The notes below the pieces were generated by a model that ran no database searches, had not been told where the DNA came from, and saw nothing but the letters and a program-made list of their open reading frames with translations. Shown one piece after another: positions 1 to 6,412 of a DNA stretch of 6,412 bases (positions within the stretch are counted from its first letter, which is position 1; each line of letters begins with the position of its first letter). This stretch comes from an uncultured Bacteroidia bacterium (lineage in GTDB: Bacteria > Bacteroidota > Bacteroidia > Bacteroidales > UBA932). A program made the translations under genes and the position numbers. The DNA lies in NCBI GenBank assembly GCA_902773305.1, contig CACYEB010000165.1, positions 1 through 6,412 on the forward strand, read 5' to 3'.

Positions 1-483
1 ACTCAGGAGTCCATATTGTTCAACGATACGGTCTATAACAATATATCTTTCGGCATAGAGGGCGTGAGCGAGGCCGATGTGCGAGCTGCGGCCCGCATTG
101 CCAATGCGGATGAGTTCATCGAGGCCATGCCGCAGGGTTACCGGACCAATATAGGCGACCGCGGTCAGCGCCTGTCGGGGGGCCAGAGGCAGCGTATAGC
201 CATAGCGAGGGCCGTGCTGAAGAATCCTCCGATACTGATTCTGGACGAGGCCACCAGCGCCCTTGACACAGAGAGCGAGCGCCTTGTGCAGGACGCCCTT
301 GCCAGACTTATGCAAAACCGCACTTCGCTGGTAATCGCCCACCGTCTGTCCACCATACAGAGGGCCGATGAGATAATTGTGCTAAGCGGCGGCTGTATTG
401 CCGAGCGGGGAACTCATCAGGATTTGCTTGCAAAAGGCGGGCTTTATTCGCATCTTTGTTCCCTGCAATCGGTATCGGAATAG
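1..483 (+). CDS. ABC exporter, ATPase domain (3' part only)
   Basis: This is the C-terminal 160 residues of an ABC transporter ATPase. The frame is open from base 1, so the gene begins upstream of the window and the TTG at 16 is not its start. Visible in order are the Q-loop glutamine at residue 2 of the fragment, the signature LSGGQ at 58-62, Walker B ILILDE with catalytic Glu83, the D-loop SALD just after it, and the H-loop histidine His114 (IAHRLST). Walker A would lie upstream. The wording [12 protein letters not shown] followed by LVQDAL is typical of the MsbA/lipid-flippase type of fused permease-ATPase exporters, so a membrane domain probably precedes it. The substrate cannot be read from this half; lipid or drug export is an inference from the subfamily. 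The gene ends 13 bases before the dCMP deaminase, suggesting co-transcription. Confidence 0.93.
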   Translation, partial: TQESILFNDTVYNNISFGIEGVSEADVRAAARIANADEFIEAMPQGYRTNIGDRGQRLSGGQRQRIAIARAVLKNPPILILDEATSALDTESERLVQDALARLMQNRTSLVIAHRLSTIQRADEIIVLSGGCIAERGTHQDLLAKGGLYSHLCSLQSVSE

Positions 484-496
484 TTTTTCAAGAGAT

Positions 497-910
497 ATGA
501 CAGACAAACAGAAACAATTTGACCGCAGTTACCTGGATATGGCGGACATCTGGGCTCGCAATTCCTATTGCCAGAGACGCCAGGTCGGGGCTTTGATAGT
601 AAAGGACCGGATGATTATTTCGGACGGTTACAACGGCACTCCCCGCGGTTTCGAGAATGTGTGCGAAGAAGACGGCGTCACCAAGCCGTATGTGCTGCAC
701 GCAGAGGCCAATGCCATCACCAAGGTGGCGATGAGCAATAATTCCAGCGAGGGAGCGACGCTGTATGTGACAGATTCTCCCTGTATGGAGTGCGCCAAAC
801 TCATTATACAAAGCGGTATCAAAAGGGTGGTGTACCGTCGCGAATACAGGATTACCGACGGCTTGGACTTGCTGCGCAGGGCCGGAATAGAGGTTTGCAA
901 ATATGAATGA
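497..910 (+). CDS. dCMP deaminase family protein (ComEB-like)
   Basis: This 137-residue zinc-dependent cytidine/deoxycytidylate deaminase probably converts dCMP to dUMP in the cytoplasm, supplying thymidylate synthase. The zinc site is complete: His68 and Glu70 (proton shuttle) in HAEAN, then Cys96 and Cys99 in PCMEC. Family landmarks CQRRQVGALIVKD (25-37) and GYNGTPRGF (44-52) are those of dCMP deaminases rather than tRNA or guanine deaminases. Length is normal for the short bacterial form. The frame is open further upstream to 398, but that would overlap the ABC gene and add non-conserved sequence, so the ATG at 497 is preferred. There is no Shine-Dalgarno sequence, as usual in Bacteroidota. 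The last 8 bases overlap the S41 protease start, implying translational coupling. ComEB of Bacillus is the closest named family, but no competence role should be inferred. Confidence 0.94.
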   Translation: MTDKQKQFDRSYLDMADIWARNSYCQRRQVGALIVKDRMIISDGYNGTPRGFENVCEEDGVTKPYVLHAEANAITKVAMSNNSSEGATLYVTDSPCMECAKLIIQSGIKRVVYRREYRITDGLDLLRRAGIEVCKYE

Positions 911-2519
911 GAACAGGTTTTTCAAGATATTGCGCCCGATGCTGTGGGTGCTTACGATTGCCCTTTCGGCGGGTATAGTGCTGCGCGCACTCCCCGGCAG
1001 CCGCAAGGGCAGGGCCGACGTCAATTCTTTCAATTCGGACTGGTCCAAGCTGATGCTGGTGCTGGAGAGTGTCGACAAGAATTACGTAGAGGATATTGAC
1101 CACAAGAAAGTCATCGAGGATATTATCCCGGAGGTTATGAGCGAACTGGACCCCCACTCGGTGTATCTTCCGCCCGAGGAGCTCAAAGAGGCGGAGGAGT
1201 CGCTTGCCGGCGGTTTCGAAGGGATCGGTATCCAGTTCAATGTGCCCAACGACACGGTGGTGGTGAATTCGGTGATTACCGGAGGGCCTTCCGAGAAGGC
1301 GGGCCTCAGGGTTGGCGACCGCGTGATCAAGGTAGACGACCGGGTGATTGCCGGGGTCAAGATGGAGCAGGACACTATGGTTTCGCTGATGCGCGGCCCC
1401 AAGGGTACCAAGGTGGTGATTGGAATTATGCGCTACGGCAGCGATGAGATAATCCCGTTTACCATAACCCGGGACAAGATACCCGTGCACAGCGTCGATA
1501 TCGCCTATATGATAAACGATACCACCGGCTTTATCAAGTTGAGCAGGTTTGCCCGTACAACCTATGCCGAATTCGTGCAGGCTATGGACAAGCTCCGCGA
1601 CCGCGGAATGAAGCGGCTGGTGCTCGATTTGCGCGACAACACCGGCGGTTACCTCGACCAGGCGATGCTGCTGGCGAATGAATTCATGGAGAAGGGAGAG
1701 ATGATAGTTTATATGGAGGGCAAGGCGCGTCCCCGCACCGACCTAAGGGCCGATGGTCGCGGCCGCAACAAGGATCTGCCCATCGCCGTGCTGATAAATG
1801 CCACCAGCGCTTCTGCCAGCGAGATTGTCGCCGGGGCAATCCAGGACAACGACCGCGGTACCATCTACGGCGTACGTTCGTTCGGCAAGGGATTGGTGCA
1901 GGAACCGGTCTATTTCTCCGACGGTTCGGGCATCAGGCTCACGGTGGCAAGGTATTACACCCCGTCGGGCCGCTGCATCCAGAAGCCGTACAGCGACGAT
2001 TACGAGATGGAGGTCTATGAGCGGTATGTCAGCGGCGAGATGTTCTCTGCCGACAGCATCAAGATAAAGGACGAGACCAAATACAAGACGGCCGGCGGCC
2101 GCACCGTGTATGGCGGCGGCGGCATAGTGCCCGATGTATTCGTGCCCGTGGACACCATCGCAGTGACGGGCTTCTATATGGACTGCAACCGCAAGGGACT
2201 CCAGATAAAGTATGCCAACGAGGTGCTGGACGCACACACTTCTGCGATAACCTCCGCCAAGACTATGGAGGCCTTTGACAAGTTTCTCTCAACCGTCAAT
2301 CTGGAGAGGGATTTTTTGGCATTTGCCGCAAAGAACGGCACGGAGCCCAAGGATGGCGAGTGGGAGATTTCAAAGGAGTATATGCTCACCCAGATACGGG
2401 CGCTGATTGCCCGCTATACTCCTATGGGCGACGAGGCGTTCTATCCTATATATTACAAGACCGACAATCTGATTTTGACAGCGGTAAAGAATGAAACTCA
2501 CGACCCCGGTAACGATTGA
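903..2519 (+). CDS. S41 family C-terminal processing protease with PDZ domain
   Basis: This 538-residue serine protease belongs to the Ctp/Prc (tail-specific protease) family, which trims or degrades envelope proteins by their C-termini. An uncleaved-looking membrane anchor or signal peptide spans about residues 13-30, placing the enzyme in the periplasm. The segment LDPHS at 82-86 precedes a PDZ domain at about 105-190, with GIGIQF and the AGLRVGD substrate-groove region. The S41 core follows at about 195-385, including LVLDLRDNTGGYL (239-251). The Ser-Lys dyad is present: Ser304 in SASASE and Lys329 in SFGKG, 25 residues apart as in E. coli Prc (Ser430/Lys455). A C-terminal extension of roughly 120 residues has no motif I can name; similar tails are common in Bacteroidota members. 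The gene starts inside the dCMP deaminase and ends inside the GSCFA gene. Its substrate is unknown. Confidence 0.95.
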   Translation: MNENRFFKILRPMLWVLTIALSAGIVLRALPGSRKGRADVNSFNSDWSKLMLVLESVDKNYVEDIDHKKVIEDIIPEVMSELDPHSVYLPPEELKEAEESLAGGFEGIGIQFNVPNDTVVVNSVITGGPSEKAGLRVGDRVIKVDDRVIAGVKMEQDTMVSLMRGPKGTKVVIGIMRYGSDEIIPFTITRDKIPVHSVDIAYMINDTTGFIKLSRFARTTYAEFVQAMDKLRDRGMKRLVLDLRDNTGGYLDQAMLLANEFMEKGEMIVYMEGKARPRTDLRADGRGRNKDLPIAVLINATSASASEIVAGAIQDNDRGTIYGVRSFGKGLVQEPVYFSDGSGIRLTVARYYTPSGRCIQKPYSDDYEMEVYERYVSGEMFSADSIKIKDETKYKTAGGRTVYGGGGIVPDVFVPVDTIAVTGFYMDCNRKGLQIKYANEVLDAHTSAITSAKTMEAFDKFLSTVNLERDFLAFAAKNGTEPKDGEWEISKEYMLTQIRALIARYTPMGDEAFYPIYYKTDNLILTAVKNETHDPGND

Positions 2520-3363
2520 GCCGCTGGGACGGCGGCTTGGCTCCGATGACAGATTCCTGTTTGCGGGGTCCTGCTTTGCCGACGCCATAGGGGCAATTAT
2601 GGCAGAGTCGGGCTTCGATGTCACCGTGAACCCATTCGGCGTGCTCTACAACCCCGCATCGGTGTCGCAGTCGCTTCGGCGGCTTGTCACCCGCGAGAAG
2701 TTTACCGAAGCCGATGTCATAGAGTGCGGGGGGCGCTTCACGTCGTTCCATCATCACAGCCGTTTCGACCGACCCTCTGCCGGGGAGTTCCTTTCCAACG
2801 CCAATGCCGCCCTGGAAGAGGCTGCGGACAGGTTTGCCGCCGCCACGGTGTGCGTGATTACTCTGGGTACTAACGGCGTGTTCCGTCACATAGGACGCGA
2901 TATGATAGTCGCAAACTGCCATAAGGTGCCCGCCGCGGAGTTCGTGCGAGAGCGCCTCAGCGTGGATGAGTGTCTCGAATATCTGTCGGGAATGGTGGCG
3001 GCAGGCCCCGGAAAGCAGTGGATATTTACAGTGAGCCCCATACGTTACCTGGCCTTTGGGGCGCACGGGAGCCAGTTGGGCAAGGCGACCCTGCTGCTGG
3101 CAATAGACGCCCTTCAGAAGAGGTTCCGCAACGTGGCTTATTTTCCCGCATACGAGATTATGATGGACGAGCTTCGGGACTATCGTTTCTACGAAGAGAA
3201 TCTGACACATCCCAGCCACCAGGCTGTAGAATATATTTTTGACTGTTTCAAGCAGTTTGCAATCGATCCTGCGTGTGAAGACGCTATTGCCGCTGCCCGC
3301 AAGGCTGCCCGTGCGGCCCGTCACCGCAAATTCCAATTTGGAAATACAGGCGCAAACGAGTAA
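2491..3363 (+). CDS. GSCFA domain-containing protein (SGNH-hydrolase-like)
   Basis: This 290-residue protein carries the motif that names the GSCFA family at residues 26-30, followed by the usual [11 protein letters not shown] block (47-57). The family resembles SGNH/GDSL hydrolases: Ser27 would be the nucleophile, TLGTNGVF is the likely glycine/asparagine block, and His240 in [12 protein letters not shown] would be the catalytic base. No signal peptide or membrane segment is visible, so a cytoplasmic location is likely. Substrate and reaction are not established for this family; an esterase or acyl-transfer activity is inference. The start is fixed because GSCFA proteins begin about 20-25 residues before the motif and ATG 2491 ([11 protein letters not shown]) fits; this makes a 29-base overlap with the S41 protease. 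The C-terminus ends in an Ala/Arg-rich tail (about 262-280). Slightly shorter than many family members. Confidence 0.93.
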   Translation: MKLTTPVTIEPLGRRLGSDDRFLFAGSCFADAIGAIMAESGFDVTVNPFGVLYNPASVSQSLRRLVTREKFTEADVIECGGRFTSFHHHSRFDRPSAGEFLSNANAALEEAADRFAAATVCVITLGTNGVFRHIGRDMIVANCHKVPAAEFVRERLSVDECLEYLSGMVAAGPGKQWIFTVSPIRYLAFGAHGSQLGKATLLLAIDALQKRFRNVAYFPAYEIMMDELRDYRFYEENLTHPSHQAVEYIFDCFKQFAIDPACEDAIAAARKAARAARHRKFQFGNTGANE

Positions 3364-3368
3364 ATTTG
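3337..3368 (+). promoter_or_regulatory. Bacteroides-type -33/-7 promoter for asnS
   Basis: TTTG at 3337-3340 and TAAATTTG at 3361-3368 are separated by 20 bases. This is an exact match to the Bacteroidales housekeeping sigma consensus TTTG, 19-21 bases, TAnnTTTG. The -7 box begins with the TAA stop codon of the GSCFA gene, so the promoter is embedded in the end of that gene. Transcription would begin a few bases after 3368, leaving an A-rich leader of roughly 15-20 bases before the asnS ATG at 3392. It would let asnS, udk and the TonB gene be expressed independently of the upstream genes. The match is seen in the sequence; activity is inferred. Confidence 0.7.
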
Positions 3369-3391
3369 AAGTTTGTAAAAATCAAAACGAT

Positions 3392-4783
3392 ATGGAAAGG
3401 AAAAAAGTAGCTCAGTTGTTGAAAACGGCGCCCGGTGAACAGGTGCTCGCAAAGGGTTGGGTCCGCACCAAGCGCGGCAACAAGAATGTGGCGTTCATCG
3501 CCCTCAACGACGGTTCTACGATTAATAATATCCAGGTTGTGTGCGACCTGGCCAAGTTTGACGAAGAGTTTATGAAGCGCATCACCACCGGCGCCTGCCT
3601 GGCAGTGACCGGCGATTTGGTGGCTTCGCAGGGCAGTGGCCAGGCTGTGGAAATCCAGGCTTCCGACATAGAGATTTACGGTGAATGCGATGCCACCTAT
3701 CCTCTCCAGAAGAAGGGCCACAGTATGGAGTTCCTGCGTGAGATAGCCCACCTTCGCCCCCGCACCAACACTTTCGGCGCGGTGCTGCGCATCCGCCACA
3801 ACATGGCCTTCGCCATCCACAACTTCTTCAACGGCAAGGGCTTCTATTATCTTCATACTCCGCTGATTACCGCTGCCGATGCAGAAGGCGCCGGCGCAAT
3901 GTTCCAGGTGACTACCCTGGACGTTGACAATCCGCCCCGCACAGAAGACGGAAAGGTAGATTATACCAAAGATTTCTTCGGCCGCCTGACTTCGCTGACG
4001 GTTTCGGGTCAGCTGGAGGGTGAGCTGGGCGCCACCGCGCTGGGTGAGATTTACACCTTCGGCCCCACTTTCCGCGCCGAGAACAGCAATACCCCGCGCC
4101 ACCTGGCCGAGTTCTGGATGATAGAGCCGGAGATGGCCTTCTACGACATCAAGGACAATATGGACCTGGCGGAGGAGTTCATCAAATATCTGGTGCAGTA
4201 TGCCCTGGACCATTGCCTCGATGATATCACCTTCCTGAACAATATGTTCGACAAGGAGCTTCTGGAACGCCTGCAGGGCGTCTTGAAAGACAGTTTCGTG
4301 CGCCTGACCTACACCGAGGGCATAAAGATCCTGGAGAAGGCTGTCGCTGACGGGGTCAAGTTTGAATATCCCGTGGGCTGGGGCATCGACCTGCAGAGCG
4401 AGCACGAGCGCTATCTGGTGGAGAAGCATTTCCGGAAGCCGGTAATACTCACCGATTATCCAAAGGATATCAAGGCGTTCTATATGAAGCAGAACGAAGA
4501 CGGCAAGACAGTGCGCGCAATGGACGTCCTCTTCCCCAAGATCGGCGAGATTATCGGCGGCAGCGAGCGCGAAGCGTCGTTCGAGAAGCTGAATGCCCGC
4601 ATAGACGAGCTGGGTATGAGTCACCGCACTCTGGAGTGGTATCTGGACACCCGCCGCTATGGCAGTTGCCCCCACAGCGGCTTCGGCCTGGGATTCGAGC
4701 GCCTGCTGATGTTCGTGACGGGTATGGCCAACATCCGCGACGTGATTCCGTTCCCCCGCACACCCAACAATGCAGAATTCTAA
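3392..4783 (+). CDS. asnS: Asparaginyl-tRNA synthetase
   Basis: This class IIb synthetase of 463 residues charges tRNA-Asn with asparagine using ATP, in the cytoplasm. An N-terminal OB-fold anticodon-binding domain (about 15-110) contains [20 protein letters not shown]. The catalytic domain includes [15 protein letters not shown], the AsnRS-type insertion [15 protein letters not shown], motif 2 from Phe227 ([21 protein letters not shown]), and motif 3 GFGLGFER at 430-437 leading to [10 protein letters not shown] near the end. These details match bacterial AsnRS rather than AspRS, and the length is that of the E. coli enzyme (466). The frame is open back to 3239, inside the GSCFA gene, but those 51 codons are not conserved family sequence; the ATG at 3392 gives the typical N-terminus ([11 protein letters not shown]). 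No Shine-Dalgarno is seen, only an A-rich leader. A separate AsnRS implies direct Asn-tRNA charging in this organism. Confidence 0.98.
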   Translation: MERKKVAQLLKTAPGEQVLAKGWVRTKRGNKNVAFIALNDGSTINNIQVVCDLAKFDEEFMKRITTGACLAVTGDLVASQGSGQAVEIQASDIEIYGECDATYPLQKKGHSMEFLREIAHLRPRTNTFGAVLRIRHNMAFAIHNFFNGKGFYYLHTPLITAADAEGAGAMFQVTTLDVDNPPRTEDGKVDYTKDFFGRLTSLTVSGQLEGELGATALGEIYTFGPTFRAENSNTPRHLAEFWMIEPEMAFYDIKDNMDLAEEFIKYLVQYALDHCLDDITFLNNMFDKELLERLQGVLKDSFVRLTYTEGIKILEKAVADGVKFEYPVGWGIDLQSEHERYLVEKHFRKPVILTDYPKDIKAFYMKQNEDGKTVRAMDVLFPKIGEIIGGSEREASFEKLNARIDELGMSHRTLEWYLDTRRYGSCPHSGFGLGFERLLMFVTGMANIRDVIPFPRTPNNAEF

Positions 4784-4795
4784 ATACGGCATATT

Positions 4796-5425
4796 ATGTT
4801 AATCATCGGCATCGCAGGCGGCAGCGGCAGTGGCAAGACCACGGTTGTAAAGAGGCTGAAGAGAACCTTCAAGGACAGGATCGTGGTGATTCCCCAGGAC
4901 TCTTATTACAAGGACTGCAGCCATCTCACCGAAGAAGAGAAAAAGGTCTATAACTTTGACCATCCCAATGCCATCGATTTCGACTTGCTCTGCGCCCAGT
5001 TGGAGCAGATCCGCAATGGCAAGTCCATAGAGCAGCCGGTGTATTCTTACATAACCTGTGAGCGCAGCAAGACAGAGACGGTGCACGTAGAGCCCGCCGA
5101 TATCATTCTTGTGGAGGGTATCCTCATCTTCACCTGTCAGAAACTGATGAAGCAGATGGATATCAAGGTGTTCGTGGATGCCGACGACGATGACCGGCTC
5201 TCGCGCATTATGCAGCGCGACATAGAGGAGAGGGGCAAGGATGTGGCTGCCGTGATCAAGCGCTACAACGACCTGGTGAAGCCGATGCACCTGCAGTTCA
5301 TCGCCCCCAGCAAGCGATATGCCGATATAATAATCCCTCAGGGAGGGCATAACCACGTGGCCATCAATATTCTGCTTGCTACCATAGAGAAGGCTCTCAA
5401 CGATAAAACCTGGCTTGCCAAGTAA
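4796..5425 (+). CDS. udk: Uridine kinase
   Basis: This 209-residue P-loop kinase phosphorylates uridine and cytidine to UMP and CMP in pyrimidine salvage. The Walker A loop GGSGSGKTT lies at residues 8-16 with Lys14. It is followed by the family motif QDSYYKD (34-40, Asp35 the likely catalytic base), NFDHPNAIDFDLL (53-65), the nucleoside-site block PVYSYITCERS, ILVEGILIF, and the lid RIMQRDIEERG. Length matches E. coli Udk (213). The variant YSYITCERS differs a little from the E. coli-type YDYTTHTR, but the aromatic and arginine positions are kept. The gene starts 12 bases after asnS and its stop codon shares one base with the next start, so it sits in the middle of a three-gene unit driven from the promoter before asnS. 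Phosphoribulokinase has similar motifs, but the length and nucleoside-site block favour Udk. Confidence 0.96.
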   Translation: MLIIGIAGGSGSGKTTVVKRLKRTFKDRIVVIPQDSYYKDCSHLTEEEKKVYNFDHPNAIDFDLLCAQLEQIRNGKSIEQPVYSYITCERSKTETVHVEPADIILVEGILIFTCQKLMKQMDIKVFVDADDDDRLSRIMQRDIEERGKDVAAVIKRYNDLVKPMHLQFIAPSKRYADIIIPQGGHNHVAINILLATIEKALNDKTWLAK

Positions 5426-6150
5426 TGCGCGAAAACCCTTCAGAGCGGCGCAAAGAAAACCGGATCGGTCTCTACTCGACAATCATTTTCCATCTTGTCG
5501 TGTTGATAATCCTTTTGGTTTATTCCATAGGGGCGAGCGTAAAGAAGGAGAGCAGTTTCATACTCGATTTCACCCAGCAGGAGAAACAGGAACTCATCAA
5601 GCAGCAGCAGGAGCTCAAGGAGTTCAAGGATCGCGTGAGCAAGGAGCTGGACGCGATGATTGCCGCCGCCCCCACGCCGCAGGTGCGTAATGCCGTGGTG
5701 GATGCCAACGCCATCAAGGCCCGCGCAGAGCGCGAGGCCTTGGGACGTTCTGTAGAAGAAGCGCTGGCTGCCAACCGCCGCAAAGCTCTGGAAGCAGAGG
5801 AAGATGATGTCGCTACCGAAACCAATCCCGATACCGGTGGCGATACCGATGGCGAGGCTCACGAATACACCGGTCCCTCGGTGCTCTCATACGATCTTGA
5901 GGGGCGTAAGGCGGTCCATCTGCCGATTCCGGCATACAAGGGTTTCGGCGGCGGAGACGTGGCTGTTGCAATCTATGTCAACAGGGCGGGAAAGGTCATC
6001 AAGGCCCAGGTTATAGAGTCGGCTTCCAGCAAAGACAAGTCGCTCTGGCAGTGGGCGGAGAAAGCCGCCACCCGCAGCCGCTTCAACCGCAGCGACTCCG
6101 CCCCCGATCCCCAGAAAGGCAGCATAGTCTACCGCTTCATCGCGCAATAA
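5425..6150 (+). CDS. TonB-family energy transducer
   Basis: This 241-residue protein is anchored by one N-terminal membrane helix (about 15-37) after a short basic cytoplasmic head, so most of it lies in the periplasm. The helix contains Thr19, His23, Leu30 and Ser34, with the spacing of the Ser16-His20-Leu27-Ser31 set of E. coli TonB that couples to ExbB/ExbD. The spacer is a Gln/Glu/Lys-rich stretch likely to be coiled coil (about 50-78), then an Ala/Arg/Glu-rich segment (90-125) and an acidic Gly/Asp/Thr linker (124-147), not the classic Pro-rich rod. The C-terminal 65 residues (GGDVAVAIYVNRAGKVIKAQV through IVYRFIA) form a TonB C-terminal domain, which docks on outer-membrane receptors. 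Its ATG overlaps the udk TAA by one base. No exbB or exbD is in the window. A TolA-like role cannot be excluded. Confidence 0.85.
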   Translation: MRENPSERRKENRIGLYSTIIFHLVVLIILLVYSIGASVKKESSFILDFTQQEKQELIKQQQELKEFKDRVSKELDAMIAAAPTPQVRNAVVDANAIKARAEREALGRSVEEALAANRRKALEAEEDDVATETNPDTGGDTDGEAHEYTGPSVLSYDLEGRKAVHLPIPAYKGFGGGDVAVAIYVNRAGKVIKAQVIESASSKDKSLWQWAEKAATRSRFNRSDSAPDPQKGSIVYRFIAQ

Positions 6151-6245
6151 TTATTCGCACTGCCCGTCGCTATGCTGCGGCGGCACTTGCCTCTCTGAAA
6201 CTTCCGTTCGCTAGCGCTCACTCCATCCCTCCCACCACATCCTGC

Positions 6246-6267
6246 GTCATCCGCTGTTGCGGATAAC
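6246..6267. other. Perfect-stem hairpin inside the inverted repeat
   Basis: ATCCGC at 6249-6254 and GCGGAT at 6259-6264 form a 6-bp stem with a TGTT loop. Beyond one C/A mismatch the stem continues with GT (6246-6247) against AC (6266-6267). It sits in the apical region of the larger inverted repeat. There is no T-run after it on either strand, which argues against a terminator. Confidence 0.6.
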
Positions 6268-6280
6268 TTGTCTGTGTCGG

Positions 6281-6312
6281 GCCCCTCCCGTTTTACGAGG
6301 GCACGGGCGCCC
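6281..6312. other. GC-rich hairpin region with alternative folds
   Basis: Several mutually exclusive stems are possible here. CCCTC (6283-6287) can pair with GAGGG (6297-6301), or CCCGT (6287-6291) with ACGGG (6303-6307), and GGGCGCCC (6305-6312) is itself an 8-base palindrome. This region forms the second apical arm of the larger inverted repeat. The strand and any function are unknown. Confidence 0.5.
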
Positions 6313-6412
6313 ACGGTTTCTTAGAGGCAAGTGCCAACCTCCGACGACGCGACGGACATACTCCTGTGACGCCAACTTGTCTCATTATCAGCAAATTACA
6401 ACATTTCCCTTG

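Larger units (their letters stand above)
6164..6355. repeat. Long imperfect inverted repeat (structured element or ncRNA candidate)
   Basis: This gene-free stretch after the TonB gene folds back on itself. From outside in, CCGTCGC (6164-6170) pairs with GCGACGG (6349-6355), CGG (6178-6180) with CCG (6341-6343), GGCACTTGCCTCT (6182-6194) perfectly with AGAGGCAAGTGCC (6323-6335), and, after a 2x2 mismatch, GAAAC (6197-6201) with GTTTC (6316-6320). The roughly 115-base apical part holds further hairpins. No T-tract follows on either strand, so it is not an ordinary intrinsic terminator. No obvious target-site duplication or transposase is present. It could be a structured RNA on either strand or a dispersed palindromic repeat; the sequence alone does not decide. 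Confidence 0.65.
6234..6382. repeat. Degenerate direct repeat pair
   Basis: The 9-mer AACTTGTCT occurs at 6265-6273 and again at 6374-6382. In each case it is preceded by ACAT, then CCTG, then a CG-containing stretch (copies about 6236-6273 and 6356-6382). The first copy has the 16-base ATCCGC/GCGGAT hairpin inserted directly before AACTTGTCT; the second lacks it. This suggests partial duplication inside the element, though the match outside the 9-mer needs gaps and is weak. Confidence 0.4.
6151..6412. other. Intergenic region without a supportable gene
   Basis: The 262 bases after the TonB stop contain no open frame with coding character. The longest frames here run in from the TonB gene or start at GTG with no family resemblance. 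The region is filled mainly by the inverted repeat described separately, followed at 6383-6412 by an AT-rich tail. A further 7-bp hairpin competes with the outer stem: CCGTCGC (6164-6170) with GCGGCGG (6177-6183), using one G-T pair and a TATGCT loop. I see no tRNA, intrinsic terminator or full promoter match on either strand. Confidence 0.6.

Noticed and set aside
3239..3391. In-frame upstream extension of asnS (51 codons)
   Set aside because: It overlaps the GSCFA gene, has no resemblance to AsnRS, and the ATG at 3392 gives the family's usual N-terminus just after a promoter match.
3284..4792. 502-residue minus-strand open frame opposite asnS
   Set aside because: It is the antisense shadow of a well-supported gene, produced by GC-biased codon use; its translation resembles no known family.
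4951..4958. TAACTTTG, matching the -7 consensus TAnnTTTG, inside udk
   Set aside because: No TTTG box lies 19-21 bases upstream, and the bases encode the conserved YNFDHP segment of uridine kinase.
6164..6183. Intrinsic terminator after the TonB gene
   Set aside because: A 7-bp stem can form, but it is followed by CACTTGCC rather than a T-tract.
6129..6314. 61-residue minus-strand open frame across the TonB end and the intergenic repeat
   Set aside because: It starts at GTG, overlaps the real gene and the inverted repeat, and has no recognisable domain or coding bias.
6182..6335. Transposon with terminal inverted repeats
   Set aside because: The 13-bp arms look like TIRs, but there is no transposase and no matching flanking duplication (CGGC on the left, AACC on the right). 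A MITE remains possible but is not called.
6388..6402. Minus-strand promoter (TAATTTG read on the reverse strand) for a possible RNA
   Set aside because: The box has one base instead of two between TA and TTTG, and the -33 position would fall at or beyond the window edge.

Overview
The window looks like chromosomal DNA from the Bacteroidota, most likely the order Bacteroidales. The evidence is a GSCFA-family hydrolase, an S41 protease with a C-terminal extension, a TonB-type protein with a long non-proline spacer, the absence of Shine-Dalgarno sequences before every start codon, and a match to the Bacteroides-type -33/-7 promoter. By eye the base composition is mid-50s per cent GC. Genus cannot be settled from the sequence alone.

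Layout: all seven genes read on the + strand and are tightly packed. Bases 1-483 are the 3' end of an ABC exporter (ATPase half only). After 13 bases comes a dCMP deaminase (497-910), which overlaps by 8 bases an S41 C-terminal processing protease (903-2519). That gene overlaps by 29 bases a GSCFA-domain hydrolase (2491-3363). A short A-rich gap holds the only convincing promoter (3337-3368). It would start a second transcription unit: asparaginyl-tRNA synthetase asnS (3392-4783), uridine kinase udk (4796-5425) and a TonB-like energy transducer (5425-6150) whose ATG shares one base with the udk stop. Bases 151 onward of the final kilobase (6151-6412) hold no convincing gene. They carry a dense set of nested inverted repeats, with a long imperfect hairpin at 6164-6355.

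How the genes relate: this is mostly a housekeeping block. The dCMP deaminase feeds dUMP to thymidylate synthesis and Udk salvages uridine/cytidine. AsnRS serves translation. The ABC exporter, S41 protease, GSCFA protein and TonB protein all belong to, or plausibly act at, the cell envelope. Nothing links them into one dedicated pathway, and I see no defence system, phage gene, transposase or CRISPR array. The part least explained by known features is the structured intergenic segment at the right end, which could be a structured RNA or a non-coding palindromic repeat element.
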